Below are positions 25,483-35,163 of a DNA stretch of 64,000 bases, in pieces; the stretch's first letter is position 1; every line of letters begins with the position of its first letter. Under the pieces are notes generated by a model. It did no database searches. It saw only the letters and a list, made by a program, of their open reading frames with translations, and was not told the DNA's origin. The stretch is from Prevotella sp. (GTDB taxonomy: Bacteria; Bacteroidota; Bacteroidia; Bacteroidales; Bacteroidaceae). The stretch is taken from assembly GCA_022781445.1 (NCBI GenBank), contig JALETQ010000003.1:25698-89697 (forward strand). Reading direction: 5' to 3'. The position numbers and the translations under genes were made by a program.

Positions 25483-27150
25483 ATGGTAGATTGGATAGAG
25501 CAACTCGTCACCCGTCACTCGGCTCTGCAAACCGTTGTTGCGCTCTCGCTCATTTGTGCGATAGGCTTGGCGTGCGGTAAAATCAGAGTTTTGGGAGTGT
25601 CGCTCGGCATCGCTTTCGTGTTCTTCATCGGCATCATTGCCGGTCATTTGGGCTTGTCGGTCGATCCAACGATGCTCGATTATGCCGAGAGCTTCGGGCT
25701 CATCATCTTTGTTTATACCCTCGGTCTTCATGTCGGACCGGGTTTCTTCAGTTCCATGAAACACGAAGGCATGGCTTTCAACGCATGGGGACTGGGACTG
25801 ATCGGCGGCGGTACGGCTCTCGCCATCGCCTTGTCGTGCTTTTCCGGTGTGCGTATGTCCGACATGGTGGGGCTGTTGTGTGGTGCTACCACCAATACGC
25901 CGGCACTCGGTGCCGCACAACAAACCCTCCTGCAGGTGGGGCAGTCGAGTGCCCGGGCAGCTTTGGCGTGTGCCGTGGCATACCCCTTGGGTGTGGTCGG
26001 GGTCATCTTTGCCATCATGGTGCTGCGTAAATGGGTGGTGCGTCCGTCCGACTTGACCGTCCGACTCCACGACGAAGACAATCACACTCATATCGATCAG
26101 TTTGTTGTCGTCAATCCTGCCTTGGACGGGAAGACCGTTGCCGAAGTGGCAAGATCGTCCCATCTCAAGTTCATCATTTCACGCATTTGGCGGCAGGGCG
26201 AGGTCATTCTGCCCTTGTCGTCCACCCGATTGGTAAACGGAGATAATGTGCTGATCATCACCAATGTCAATGATGTTGATGCCATCGAGATCCTTTTCGG
26301 CGAAAAAGTCAAGACCGATTGGAATGCCGACAAGATAGACTGGAATGCCATTGATGCCAAGATAGAATCGAGAATGCTTGTCGTGACACGCGCGGAACTG
26401 AACGGAAAGCATCTCGGAACGCTCAAATTGCGGCAGGCTTACGGCGTCAATGTGAGCCGGGTGCTGCGTGGCGACATCACCTTGCTTGCCACCGAGGACC
26501 TCCGGCTGCAGTATGGCGACCGACTGATGGTTGTCGGAACCTCCAAAGCCATCGACAGTGTCGAGTCGGCGTTGGGCAATTCGGTCAAAATGCTCCACGA
26601 ACCCAACCTCGCCGCCATCTTCATAGGCTTGGTGTTGGGGCTTGCGCTGGGTACGCTTCCGCTGAGCCTGCCGGGTATGAGCATCCCCGTGAAGCTGGGT
26701 ATTGCCGGCGGTCCCATCATCGTAGGCATCTTGGTGGGAGCTTTCGGCTCGCGCTTCCACCTCATCACCTACACCACCAACAGTGCGTCGCTCATGCTTC
26801 GCAAGCTGGGCTTGTCGCTCTATCTGGCATGTCTGGGACTGAGTGCGGGCAAGGACTTTCTCGAAACGGTGGTGCGTCCCGAAGGGTTGATGTGGATAGG
26901 CATCGGTTTCGTGCTCACGGTCGTTCCCGTCATTCTCATCGGCTGGATGGCATTGCGAAAGCACCGCTATGATTTCGGCACTGTTTGCGGCATCCTTTGC
27001 GGTGCGATGGCAAATCCGATGGCACTCAGTTATGTAGGTGATACCATCGAAGGCGACACGGCTCCGGTGAGCTATGCGTCGGTATATCCGCTCAGCATGT
27101 TTGTCCGGGTGATTGTCGCACAGGTACTTGTGATGTTCTTTGCCGCCTGA
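25483..27150 (+). CDS. AspT/YidE/YbjL-family putative transporter
   Basis: 555 residues. Two hydrophobic halves of about five helices each (residues about 15-180 and 380-555) flank two RCK_C/TrkA-C domains in the middle. One begins near TVRLHDEDNHTHIDQF, the other near SRMLVVTRAELNGKHLGTL. Duplicated motifs GLLCGATTNTPALGAAQ and LCGAMANPMALSYVGD mark the AspT-AspAl exchanger family (PF06826). The best-known member swaps aspartate for alanine; most YidE/YbjL homologues have no known substrate, so only an inner-membrane carboxylate or amino-acid exchanger is inferred. It stands alone between minus-strand genes. Confidence 0.88.
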   Translation: MVDWIEQLVTRHSALQTVVALSLICAIGLACGKIRVLGVSLGIAFVFFIGIIAGHLGLSVDPTMLDYAESFGLIIFVYTLGLHVGPGFFSSMKHEGMAFNAWGLGLIGGGTALAIALSCFSGVRMSDMVGLLCGATTNTPALGAAQQTLLQVGQSSARAALACAVAYPLGVVGVIFAIMVLRKWVVRPSDLTVRLHDEDNHTHIDQFVVVNPALDGKTVAEVARSSHLKFIISRIWRQGEVILPLSSTRLVNGDNVLIITNVNDVDAIEILFGEKVKTDWNADKIDWNAIDAKIESRMLVVTRAELNGKHLGTLKLRQAYGVNVSRVLRGDITLLATEDLRLQYGDRLMVVGTSKAIDSVESALGNSVKMLHEPNLAAIFIGLVLGLALGTLPLSLPGMSIPVKLGIAGGPIIVGILVGAFGSRFHLITYTTNSASLMLRKLGLSLYLACLGLSAGKDFLETVVRPEGLMWIGIGFVLTVVPVILIGWMALRKHRYDFGTVCGILCGAMANPMALSYVGDTIEGDTAPVSYASVYPLSMFVRVIVAQVLVMFFAA

Positions 27151-27424
27151 CACTGCCTTGTTTGTCGGTGTTTTGCTCCCTCAACGCCGAATTTCATTTC
27201 TTTTTCTGAACATATAGCTTGCCATTCCTGGGTCATCGTTATCAAGAGTCATTAAACGTATGAAACCTATTCGGGCTGAAGATCGAGGGTCAAGAATGAC
27301 GAAAACCGATCCCACACTCTTCTGCAAAGAGGGTGGGAGCAGTTTTTCACGTTCTTGGACGGCTGGCATCGGAGCGTGTGTTTGTCCTTTCACGTGTACC
27401 GATGCCGCCGTATCGATGTAGGAA

Positions 27425-28885
27425 TTATCGTTTCAACTTGCGCAATATGGGAGCCATGTTGAACTCATTGGGTTGGAAGGTCACCATATATGCACCGATT
27501 TGGAACATGTCGTTAAGGTCGAATTGTGCCATCACATTGATGGTGCGGTTGATGTAGGTGGGCAGGATGCTCACGTTCTCGGCATATTCGTAACCTTTTT
27601 CGACCAGCATATCGGTGATGTAGGGCGAACGAATGGCAAGGTTGTCGTTCGTAATCACAAGGGAAGCATAATATTTTCCGCCGTCTTCAAGCAAAACAAT
27701 GATGGGGAAATCCTTGGAAGTGGTGTTGATTGTCGGACCGAGCTCCGATGTTTCATCGCTCTCGTAATAAGGTTGTTCCTTGAACCACGCCAAGGCCTCG
27801 TCCATCGTCATCGTGCCAAACTCAACCAACGGCATGGGGAAGTCCACCGTTTCGGGCGGTACTTGTCCGTCGAGGTTCGTGTAAGCGTAGTGCATTACGG
27901 GGGCGAAAATGCCCTGTCCTTCGGTTTTGTCGGCCATGAGCACATAGCAAGCCGACTTGATTTTGCGGTTGTAATACACCACATAACCCTCGTTGTCGGT
28001 CATGCTGGTGTAGGTATAACCCATTGTCTTGAGGTAGGCGGTGACGCTCGCCGGTGTCGGAATATGGGTGGTGTCCACGTAGATGGCTGTTTCTTCCAAC
28101 GCGCTTTTGGTGGCAACGTCATACCAATATTTAATGGTCGTCCAAGTGCTGTCGGCCGTTTGATACACATAAATGCCTTTTTCGGGTTTCGATAAAGTGG
28201 TGTTGAGTATGTGACCCATGCGTTTTTCGTAGAGTTTCATGAGTTCCACGGGTGCATACTTGCCATAGAAAGGCATCCATGTTCCGGTTTCGACATCTTT
28301 GAGCGGTGCGATTCTCGTCCACGAATGGGCATCTTCATCGTATGCACCATAATAATAATCAGCACCGTCGGCGCGTGTGTCAATGACAATCGAAGTAAGG
28401 TTGGCTGCATTGACATACACACTGACTTCACCATTCTTCGACGCCTCGGGTTGCAACACAAAACCACTCTTGCGGAGGAATGCCTTGAACGCAGCCTCGT
28501 CGCCTGTGGCGATGTTGCATTTGGCATACTTGTAACAACCTTCTTTGTCGAAGCGATATTCCCACGAATAAGTCGCAACCTCGGTTGTCTTGGTGGCGGT
28601 GAGTTTGTCGTCACTGTTCTTCACCACGTCAAAGCCCCTTGCCTGTTCGGCAGCCATGACGGCATCGAGGGTCGAACCAAAGCTGTTCGAAGGTATCTCA
28701 AACTGCTTCTCGATGATGGTGGGGTTTTCGTCGGCACCGTAAAAGAACACGATGCTGTCGACTTCCTGCGAACGGAACGTCTGTCTTTGTCCGTTTTTAT
28801 ATATGTGAACGCCTTGGGCGGATATGCCGGTGGCAAGGAGGATCATGCCTGCCGCGAGTGTGATGGATTTGAAAAGACTTCTCAT
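27425..28885 (-). CDS. Secreted protein of unknown function
   Basis: 486 residues. A signal peptide (MRSLFKSITLAAGMILLATGISAQ) is clear. A short lead segment VHIYKNGQRQTFRSQEVDSIVFF resembles the motif that starts many Prevotella surface proteins. The rest is Tyr/Asp/Thr-rich, with three loose repeats of a helix-strand unit such as FKAFLRKSGFVLQPEA, VTAYLKTMGYTYTSMTD and MLVEKGYEYAE, each placed before a YYxxx strand. No known catalytic motif was recognised and no clear C-terminal sorting tail. Its ATG overlaps the stop of the upstream 155-residue gene (ATGA), so the two products are likely made together and may work as a pair. Confidence 0.8.
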   Translation of the reverse strand: MRSLFKSITLAAGMILLATGISAQGVHIYKNGQRQTFRSQEVDSIVFFYGADENPTIIEKQFEIPSNSFGSTLDAVMAAEQARGFDVVKNSDDKLTATKTTEVATYSWEYRFDKEGCYKYAKCNIATGDEAAFKAFLRKSGFVLQPEASKNGEVSVYVNAANLTSIVIDTRADGADYYYGAYDEDAHSWTRIAPLKDVETGTWMPFYGKYAPVELMKLYEKRMGHILNTTLSKPEKGIYVYQTADSTWTTIKYWYDVATKSALEETAIYVDTTHIPTPASVTAYLKTMGYTYTSMTDNEGYVVYYNRKIKSACYVLMADKTEGQGIFAPVMHYAYTNLDGQVPPETVDFPMPLVEFGTMTMDEALAWFKEQPYYESDETSELGPTINTTSKDFPIIVLLEDGGKYYASLVITNDNLAIRSPYITDMLVEKGYEYAENVSILPTYINRTINVMAQFDLNDMFQIGAYMVTFQPNEFNMAPILRKLKR

Positions 28886-29349
28886 TTCTTGATGAATTTG
28901 TAGGATTGATGTTGTGTTTTGATGATGTAGCTTCCCCGGTTGAGTTTGTCGGAAGCGATGGAGAGGCTGCCTTTACCGTCGGTTTGGCAACGGTCGATGA
29001 CTCTTCCGTCGAAGTCGTAGAGATACACGGTTTCGTTCGGGTTGAAATACATCAGGGTGATGCGGTCGCCCGCATAGCGGATGAATGGTGAAATGAAGTC
29101 ACCGGCTGTTTCGCCGATGTTGTCGGTCTCGACAAAAGTAATCATGCGGATGTCACCGGCATCATATACAATGTCGGTTTCGGTTGTCGAGAAGATCGTT
29201 TTTTCGTCTTGTGTGGCGACCTTCGGGCGTTCGGAAAGACTGTAGGTAATCTTGTCGCCCGATGTCAGCCAAACGATAATGGCCGACGACTTCGCATGCA
29301 TACCGGCGACAATCGTCAGCAGGAATAGAAGGATGGTTGCTTTCTTCAT
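28882..29349 (-). CDS. Small secreted protein with a type IX-like tail
   Basis: 155 residues with a signal peptide (MKKATILLFLLTIVAGMHA). The mature N-terminus IVWLTSGDKITYSLSERPKV resembles the short strand-rich leader repeated in other Prevotella surface proteins. The last 45 residues (VYLYDFDGRVIDR ... LNRGSYIIKTQHQSYKFIKK) have the form of a type IX secretion C-terminal signal. Its stop overlaps the start of the 486-residue secreted protein. Function is unknown; the coupling suggests an accessory or partner of that protein. Confidence 0.75.
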   Translation of the reverse strand: MKKATILLFLLTIVAGMHAKSSAIIVWLTSGDKITYSLSERPKVATQDEKTIFSTTETDIVYDAGDIRMITFVETDNIGETAGDFISPFIRYAGDRITLMYFNPNETVYLYDFDGRVIDRCQTDGKGSLSIASDKLNRGSYIIKTQHQSYKFIKK

Positions 29350-30123
29350 TGTTCATATCTGGAGGAACAAGGTTCTTGCCCTGGCACACCGTTCCTCTTT
29401 AGGAATGGCAGGGTGGTTGAAAATGGTGGTTTGTCATGAATGTGACGGTATCCGGCGATTCGTTCATCAACTGGAGAAATCCGGCGATTCGCACTCACCG
29501 TAGCAATGTTCTACTGTTCTGCAACAGTTGGAGATGATGCAATATTACAACATTTATTTTGAAAATGATGTTTTTGTGCCCTAAAATCTTTTTTCATTCC
29601 TTTCTCCCTCGAGATTCCGAACGGGCAGGATGGTTGTGTGAAAACCGATAAGAGCGTTTCTTCCTGTGTATTTTTTAGTTGTCGTTGGTGGCAAAAAGAA
29701 GTTGAAAGTCTGTTGGATAATATGGTTTTACAATAGAATGGCGTTTGTTTTGTGTTAAATTCGGATATGATTTCTGTAAAATCATTGTTTTTTATCATTA
29801 TTTTTTGTAATATTGCACAAACAGGTATGGGCAGACAGTCTCAAACTACGGTTCATTTCTGACCTGAAACAAACAGCCGTTGATGACAAACACGTCTTCT
29901 TTCTGTCACGTCTCAAGTGACCGGATAGCTCGAACGAAACATTCCGTAACGACATATTGGGTGGTAAACATACATATCGCGTCGGTATCATGTCCGGAGA
30001 TGACCATGCCTGTGCCGACAGTCGACAGAGACAATCTGTGGCTCATGGGCTTGTGAAGGAGAGACAACGTGATGCAAAGGAACCGAAATCTTCTTAATCA
30101 ATCATCTATAATCAACTGTTATT
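29350..30123. other. AT-rich divergent intergenic region
   Basis: 774 bp between divergent secreted-protein genes. Apart from a promoter at 29784-29815 (plus) and a minus-strand -7-like box TAATATTG (29540-29547), nothing is recognisable. The leader between promoter and LRR gene would be about 300 nt. Confidence 0.5.
29784..29815 (+). promoter_or_regulatory. Possible promoter of the LRR gene
   Basis: ATTG (one mismatch to TTTG), 20 nt, perfect TAATATTG. It lies 308 nt upstream of the ATG, so a long leader is implied. Confidence 0.5.
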
Positions 30124-32649
30124 ATGAAAAAAAAAGCATTGTTCTTATTGTTCTTGCTCGTCGGATTGGTTTGGACGGAAAGCGTCCGGGCAACAGGCAA
30201 GATTACATTCAGGACCTCCAGAACCGCAGGCGAAAGTATTGAAATGAACCTGAAAGCGTTGGGCGACATCAAAATCGATGGTGTCAATGAACCCGGTAAA
30301 CAGGGATATGCCGGCTATACGCTTACATCGAGCGAAGTCGTCATTGAAGGTGACATCACGTTTTTTGCCTGCAATGACAACGATCTGACCGAACTTGATG
30401 TGTCGCAGTGTGCCACTCTCGACACGATGCAGGTCATTTTCAATTATCTGACATCACTCGATTTGAGTCAAAACAAAAAATTGAGAAAGGTTTTTTGCTA
30501 TGAAAACATGTTGGAAACGCTCACGCTCGGCAATCTTCCCGAACTGGGTGAGCTTTTGTGTCAGACAAACAAACTGAAGAACGTCAACCTTCTGGGGTTG
30601 CCGAAACTGAAGAAATGTTGGGTTTCGGAGAATCCGATCACAAACATCGATTTGTCGGCCAACAAGGAACTCGAAGAGTTTTTCTCCGATTTTTCGGGAC
30701 TGAAATCACTGAATATTTCGCAAAACACGAAGCTGAAAAGGCTCAATGTGGGCTATACCGACATTCAGGCATTGGATTTGAGTGCTTGTCCGGATCTCGA
30801 ATTGTTGTATTGTGGCGATCGCGGACGGATGAATGTCGATGTTTCCGTTTGTTCAAAACTCAAGGAATATGCTTTCTTCAAGAATCATTGCACGGAAGCA
30901 GACTTCTCGGGCAATCCCGATATCAGATACATCGAGTGCTACCAGAATGACTTTACTGCCGCCAAGATGAGCAAGCTCGTTTCATCGCTGCCTGCCCGTC
31001 AGCCGGCGGACAATGCCATGTTGGTGGTTATCAATACGGCTGATGAGTCTGAAAATAATGTATGTACCAAGGCGACTGTCAAGGCGGCACAGGGAAAAGG
31101 ATGGAAAGTCATGGACTATGCGAAGGGTGCCTACTCCGCATATGAAGGAAGCGAGGACAACGAGGAGCAGCCGGAAGGCAGCTATGTGAAAGTGAAAACC
31201 AGCAAACCGGCCGGTACCGAGTTGACGTTTTATGCCACCGCGCTGACACCGATAGAGGTGGTCGGGGCAGAAGTCGTGAAGTCGGTAGCCACGACGTTGA
31301 CTCTGAAAGTGGTACAACCGGAAATCATCATCAAAGGAGAAATGATGACTTTTGCCGCACAAAATGCAGGTATCACTGAAGCAGAGGTCGACAATAAAGT
31401 AATGTTGTCGCTTTGGCTCGACAATAACGAGATGACCAAACTTGATCTGCGCAATGCCGAAACCTTGTTGGTGCTCAACGTGGAGAAAAATAAACTCAAG
31501 TCACTCGACGTGTCTTCACTGGGCACTCTCGAGAAACTTGTCTGCGGGAACAACCTGATTGAAACGCTTGATCTGGCAAACAATGTGAATCTGCAAGGTG
31601 TCCAGTGTGAAAATAACAAATTGGGTACGCTCGACGTGTCGAAGAATCCGAACATCGGACTCATCAAATGTTACGGCAACAACATCGGCGTGGATGCAGC
31701 CAAGGCATTTTTTGAAGGTCTGCCCGAGTGCAAGAACTTCGTCGTCGAAGACCGGGGTGTGATTTGTTTCATCAACAAAGGCGATGCAAACGAAAAGAAC
31801 CGGGCGTGGAATCAGGATGTCCGGAAAGGTGTCGGCAAGAAATTCATGGTACTCGATTATGCCAACGGAGAATACGGCACTTACGGAAAAACTTATGAAG
31901 GCATGGATAATCCCGATGCTCTGAAACTCTATGTGGGTGGCGTGATGGTCACAGAAGACAATGCCGGTGACGTTCTCGGTGATGGCGGAAAGGTGGTTTA
32001 CGACATGGAGAACAAGGTTCTTACACTCAACAATGCGAATATTACCGCCATCGAAGGCAGTGCCGGTCTTGCCAACAGTAGTGTCGAAGGGCTGACCATC
32101 AGGCTTGTCGGCACCAATACCGTCAGCTCTCAAGGTAATTATGTGGGATTCGGTATGAGCAAAAAGACCACCATCACAGGTGACGGAAAGCTGATTCTTA
32201 ACGGCGGCAGTGCAGGAATCTATCTCAATAAGTCACAGCTTGTCATCGCTCATTGTACGGTTGAGGCCAACGGACAGGTGGGAATCGTGGGCTATGACGG
32301 TGCTTCGGGCGAGGAAATCACCGTCGATGATGCAACCCTGAAAGTAAATGGTGTCAAAGGGGCGGCATTCTTCCTCACCCGTTTCAACACCGTCGGCTGC
32401 CACTTCCCCGACAATGTCTATTTCAGCGAGCAAGAACGCGCTGTCGTTAATGCCGATGGAACTTTGTTTATGGGCGAATTTACCATCGTACCCGATGTGA
32501 ACGGTGTCGGGAAGACAGCTGTTTCGGATGTCGATGCGGGGCCGGTTGTTGTCTTCGGTCTCAATGGTTGCCGCCGGAATGAGTTGGGCCGTGGATTGAA
32601 TATTGTGAAATCAGCCGACGGAAAGACCCGAAAAGTTTTGGTGGAATAA
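30124..32649 (+). CDS. Secreted leucine-rich-repeat protein
   Basis: 841 residues with a signal peptide (MKKKALFLLFLLVGLVWTESVRA). Two LRR blocks occur, about residues 75-290 and 400-550. Repeats follow the Bacteroidota pattern of about 20 residues: LTELDVSQC, LTSLDLSQNKKL, LKSLNISQNTKL, LKSLDVSSLGTLEKLVCGNNLIETLDLA. Each block is preceded by the same lead (GKITFRTSRTAGESIEMNLKAL; YVKVKTSKPAGTELTFYATAL), so the gene looks like an internal duplication. A beta-helix-like stretch follows, and the C-terminus RGLNIVKSADGKTRKVLVE resembles a short surface-sorting tail. It is probably a surface protein for host or glycan binding; the ligand is unknown. The start codon is followed by nine A residues. 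Confidence 0.85.
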   Translation: MKKKALFLLFLLVGLVWTESVRATGKITFRTSRTAGESIEMNLKALGDIKIDGVNEPGKQGYAGYTLTSSEVVIEGDITFFACNDNDLTELDVSQCATLDTMQVIFNYLTSLDLSQNKKLRKVFCYENMLETLTLGNLPELGELLCQTNKLKNVNLLGLPKLKKCWVSENPITNIDLSANKELEEFFSDFSGLKSLNISQNTKLKRLNVGYTDIQALDLSACPDLELLYCGDRGRMNVDVSVCSKLKEYAFFKNHCTEADFSGNPDIRYIECYQNDFTAAKMSKLVSSLPARQPADNAMLVVINTADESENNVCTKATVKAAQGKGWKVMDYAKGAYSAYEGSEDNEEQPEGSYVKVKTSKPAGTELTFYATALTPIEVVGAEVVKSVATTLTLKVVQPEIIIKGEMMTFAAQNAGITEAEVDNKVMLSLWLDNNEMTKLDLRNAETLLVLNVEKNKLKSLDVSSLGTLEKLVCGNNLIETLDLANNVNLQGVQCENNKLGTLDVSKNPNIGLIKCYGNNIGVDAAKAFFEGLPECKNFVVEDRGVICFINKGDANEKNRAWNQDVRKGVGKKFMVLDYANGEYGTYGKTYEGMDNPDALKLYVGGVMVTEDNAGDVLGDGGKVVYDMENKVLTLNNANITAIEGSAGLANSSVEGLTIRLVGTNTVSSQGNYVGFGMSKKTTITGDGKLILNGGSAGIYLNKSQLVIAHCTVEANGQVGIVGYDGASGEEITVDDATLKVNGVKGAAFFLTRFNTVGCHFPDNVYFSEQERAVVNADGTLFMGEFTIVPDVNGVGKTAVSDVDAGPVVVFGLNGCRRNELGRGLNIVKSADGKTRKVLVE

Positions 32650-32835
32650 CGTCATTGGCCGCTCTCTTTGGATATATTATGTTCAATGAGACCGGTCTCG
32701 CATGAGCCGTCATGGCTCACCCAGCCGTACCGAAATGTCGTACCATGATATTCGGTGCGGCTGTTTGTCTCCAATCGATCATAGGTCCGATTTGGGCTTA
32801 GAGATGATCGTTTCTCAAAAGGGTAGGTTTTGCAA

Positions 32836-32923
32836 GGCAAGAGTTCCTCTTTCACACGGCAAAAGGGGTACTTTCACGAGGCGAAAGTTCCCCTTTTACA
32901 GGCTGATTCATGTCCTTTTACAA
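32836..32923 (+). repeat. 22-nt period tandem array, copy 2
   Basis: Units start at 32836, 32858, 32880 and 32902, each 22 nt. The first three begin GGCAAGA, GGCAAAA and GGCGAAA, and all four have CTTT ending at position 17. Just upstream (32817-32835) AAAGGGTAGGTTTTGCAA is the same unit inverted, so the array includes opposed units. Confidence 0.8.
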
Positions 32924-32982
32924 AACAGGCGTGGCATGGTGACTCTTGATGGAGGGGGAAAGGTGTGCCGAAATCCCATAAA

Positions 32983-33029
32983 AAAGATGCGTCGGGTCGG
33001 GAATCGTGTTCCGTCGTCGACGCATCTTT
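32983..33029 (-). terminator. mdh terminator
   Basis: Perfect 12-bp stem AAAGATGCGTCG / CGACGCATCTTT. On the minus strand it runs into TTTTTTATG, as expected for termination of mdh from the right; it could also act on the plus strand. Confidence 0.75.
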
Positions 33030-33156
33030 GCGGTGAATGAAAGTGCTTGGGAGATATGGAAAGCGCGTTATTTCACCCGAAGCGGGTGGTGACAGGCAGT
33101 TGCCGTCGGACGATTGCTGTCGTCGAGTTGCTTTCGGATACCTTCAGAAGCCTTGA

Positions 33157-34149
33157 TCAGAGGTTCGGGTTGATTTTGTTCCATTCCGAAACGGGAGGAA
33201 CGATGTTGAGGGTAACCAACTCGTCGCGCATTTTGCAGAGGTGTTCGTAGCTCTGGTCGAGCTTGGCGTTCTCCTCGGGAGTGCCTTGCGGAACCTCAAA
33301 GTGTGCGCCGTCTTTGTCGAGCGTGGTCTTCATGGCCATCATGATGTGGTCGTACTTGTCGGTCTTGGCATAGGTTCCCACGGGGAAACGGAAAGCTTCA
33401 CCGCCCATGACCGCACGAATCATCTCAACAGAGAGGTAAGCGGGGCTTTGGAATGAAGAGCGACCGCGGAGCTTGATGATGGCGGCACCGCCTTGGGTAA
33501 CGTCCTTTTTCATCTGTTCCCATTCTTCTGCGGGGAATTCGGCAGTACCGATAATGTCGGTAAGTTTGCGTCCCTTGACGGTCACGTGGCTTCCGAAGAC
33601 AGCCATTTGTTCACCGTGTCCGCCGTAGGTGGCGCATCCTTCGATTTCGCTTTGCATGACATTGAACTTCTTGGCGAGGGCACTTTGGAGACGGGTGGTG
33701 TCAAGGCCGGCAAGTGTAGTAACCTGACCAGGTTTCAATCCGGAGTAAAGCAGGGTCACAAGTCCCGTCAGGTCGGCAGGATTGAATATGATAACCACAT
33801 GCTTGACATCGGGGCAATAGGTCTTGATGTTCTTGCCAAGGCTTTCGGCGATCTCGCAGTTGCCTTTCAACAAGTCTTCGCGGGTCATGCCATCCTTGCG
33901 CGGAGCACCGCCCGAAGAGATGATGTACTTGGCGTTGGTGAAGGCTTCTTTGACGTCGGTGGTGGCAGTGATTTTCACATCACCGAATCCGCTTTGGCGC
34001 ATTTCTTCTGCAACGCCCTCGGGAGAGAACACGTCGTAAAGGCAAATCTCGTTTGTAAGCCCCATCATGAGGGCTGTTTGTACCATGTTGGAGCCGATCA
34101 TTCCGGCTGCACCAACGATTGTCAGTTTCTCGTTTGTTATAAATGCCAT
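33157..34149 (-). CDS. mdh: Malate dehydrogenase
   Basis: 330 residues, the Bacteroidota LDH-like form. An NAD-binding loop VGAAGMIGSNMVQ begins at residue 12. SSGGAPRKDGMTREDLLKGN (about 78-97) carries the substrate arginines, and CATYGGHGEQMAVFGSHV contains the catalytic His near residue 190. The enzyme interconverts malate and oxaloacetate with NAD; in Prevotella it serves the reductive branch to succinate. A minus-strand promoter with perfect TACCTTTG (34196-34203) and ATTG lies about 47 nt upstream, and a terminator lies downstream, so the gene is monocistronic. Confidence 0.95.
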   Translation of the reverse strand: MAFITNEKLTIVGAAGMIGSNMVQTALMMGLTNEICLYDVFSPEGVAEEMRQSGFGDVKITATTDVKEAFTNAKYIISSGGAPRKDGMTREDLLKGNCEIAESLGKNIKTYCPDVKHVVIIFNPADLTGLVTLLYSGLKPGQVTTLAGLDTTRLQSALAKKFNVMQSEIEGCATYGGHGEQMAVFGSHVTVKGRKLTDIIGTAEFPAEEWEQMKKDVTQGGAAIIKLRGRSSFQSPAYLSVEMIRAVMGGEAFRFPVGTYAKTDKYDHIMMAMKTTLDKDGAHFEVPQGTPEENAKLDQSYEHLCKMRDELVTLNIVPPVSEWNKINPNL

Positions 34150-34195
34150 AGCTTTTTTGTATTATAGTTAAACATGGTTGGACATATTCACCTTG

Positions 34196-34225
34196 CAAAG
34201 GTACAAATAAAACATGGCAATCAAT
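34196..34225 (-). promoter_or_regulatory. mdh promoter
   Basis: Minus strand: -7 TACCTTTG (perfect) at 34196-34203, about 18 nt, then ATTG near 34222-34225. The ATG follows 47 nt downstream of the -7 box. Confidence 0.6.
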
Positions 34226-34437
34226 TATTTTTCGCCTTTTATTTTGAACCCGGGCAGGTCATCGGAGTCCGGGCAGGTTTTGTGTGATTGTCGGGCATTC
34301 GGATTGCCGTTTTGTTGCCGTTATTGCGTGCTGCGGCAAGACGAGGCGGCAACCAAGCGGCCGGGAGTTGCCATCAACAGTATGAAATGAAGGCGTCTTG
34401 AAAGCGATGTTCTTGGATTTCGGGCGGCTGTAGGAGG

Positions 34438-35163
34438 TCATCCGAAGATGGATTTGAGGACATCGGTCGAATGCAGGTCGGGAAAGGCCGGCACATGCAG
34501 GCGGTAGTAGTGCAGAATGAGGTCGGTGATGCGGTTGCGGTCATGGCGTGTCATGCGGTAAACGTGCATCGTCTGGTAACTCAACCGCATGAGGGTACCC
34601 ACACGTTGGGCATCGGCGGGCGGGAGTATATCGCCGTGAAGGGGGGCTTCGGAGGTGAAACAGCCGTTGCGCAGGTCGAAGAAATCGCCTGGATGGTAGT
34701 CCTCAAGGTTGGGAAAGAAACCGATGAAGCGCGTGAGGCGCATGGTGAAAACGAGATGAAAATTGGCAAACTGCTTGTCGATGCGGTCGTACCATTCGAT
34801 GCTCTTGCAGACAAAAGAAAAGAGAGATTCGTTCTGTTGTTCGCCACGTGTGGCATAATGCAGGAACTCAGCCAGAAACAACGATACCGGAAGTTTGACG
34901 GGATCGAAAGGAATACTCGAATAGGGCAGCAGCAACTGGGCGTCGGAAAGATGCTGGAGATTGGCGGAAGGACGGTGGTCGAAGGTCGTCTCGAGCCGGG
35001 TGAGCGGCTGGAAAAATTGTTTTTTCAGCCTGCCTTTCTTCGTTCTGGGAATCCTGACCAGAAAAGAAAGACGTCCATACAACTCGGTCAGCATGTCGAC
35101 CACGAGTGAATGGTCGCCATACTTGATGGTGCGCAATACGATGGCGGGTGTTGTTGAAAGCAT
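34438..35163 (-). CDS. recO: DNA repair protein RecO
   Basis: 241 residues from the ATG at 35163 (MLSTTPAIVLRTIKYGDHSLVVDMLTELYGRLSFLV), the family-typical OB-fold start. The upstream extension in the track has no RecO features. SLFLAEFLHYATRGEQQNESLFSFV fits the helical middle. The zinc-finger cysteines of some RecO proteins are absent, as in many Bacteroidota. The protein helps RecR load RecA onto gaps coated with single-strand binding protein. It is 288 bp upstream of mdh on the same strand and has its own start region. Confidence 0.9.
   Translation of the reverse strand: MLSTTPAIVLRTIKYGDHSLVVDMLTELYGRLSFLVRIPRTKKGRLKKQFFQPLTRLETTFDHRPSANLQHLSDAQLLLPYSSIPFDPVKLPVSLFLAEFLHYATRGEQQNESLFSFVCKSIEWYDRIDKQFANFHLVFTMRLTRFIGFFPNLEDYHPGDFFDLRNGCFTSEAPLHGDILPPADAQRVGTLMRLSYQTMHVYRMTRHDRNRITDLILHYYRLHVPAFPDLHSTDVLKSIFG

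Larger units (their letters stand above)
32650..33156. other. Convergent intergenic region, LRR gene / mdh
   Basis: Holds a relic of the MITE-like element (about 32755-32805, TCATAGGTCCGATTTGGG), the second 22-nt array and the mdh terminator. No ORF is supported. Confidence 0.6.
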
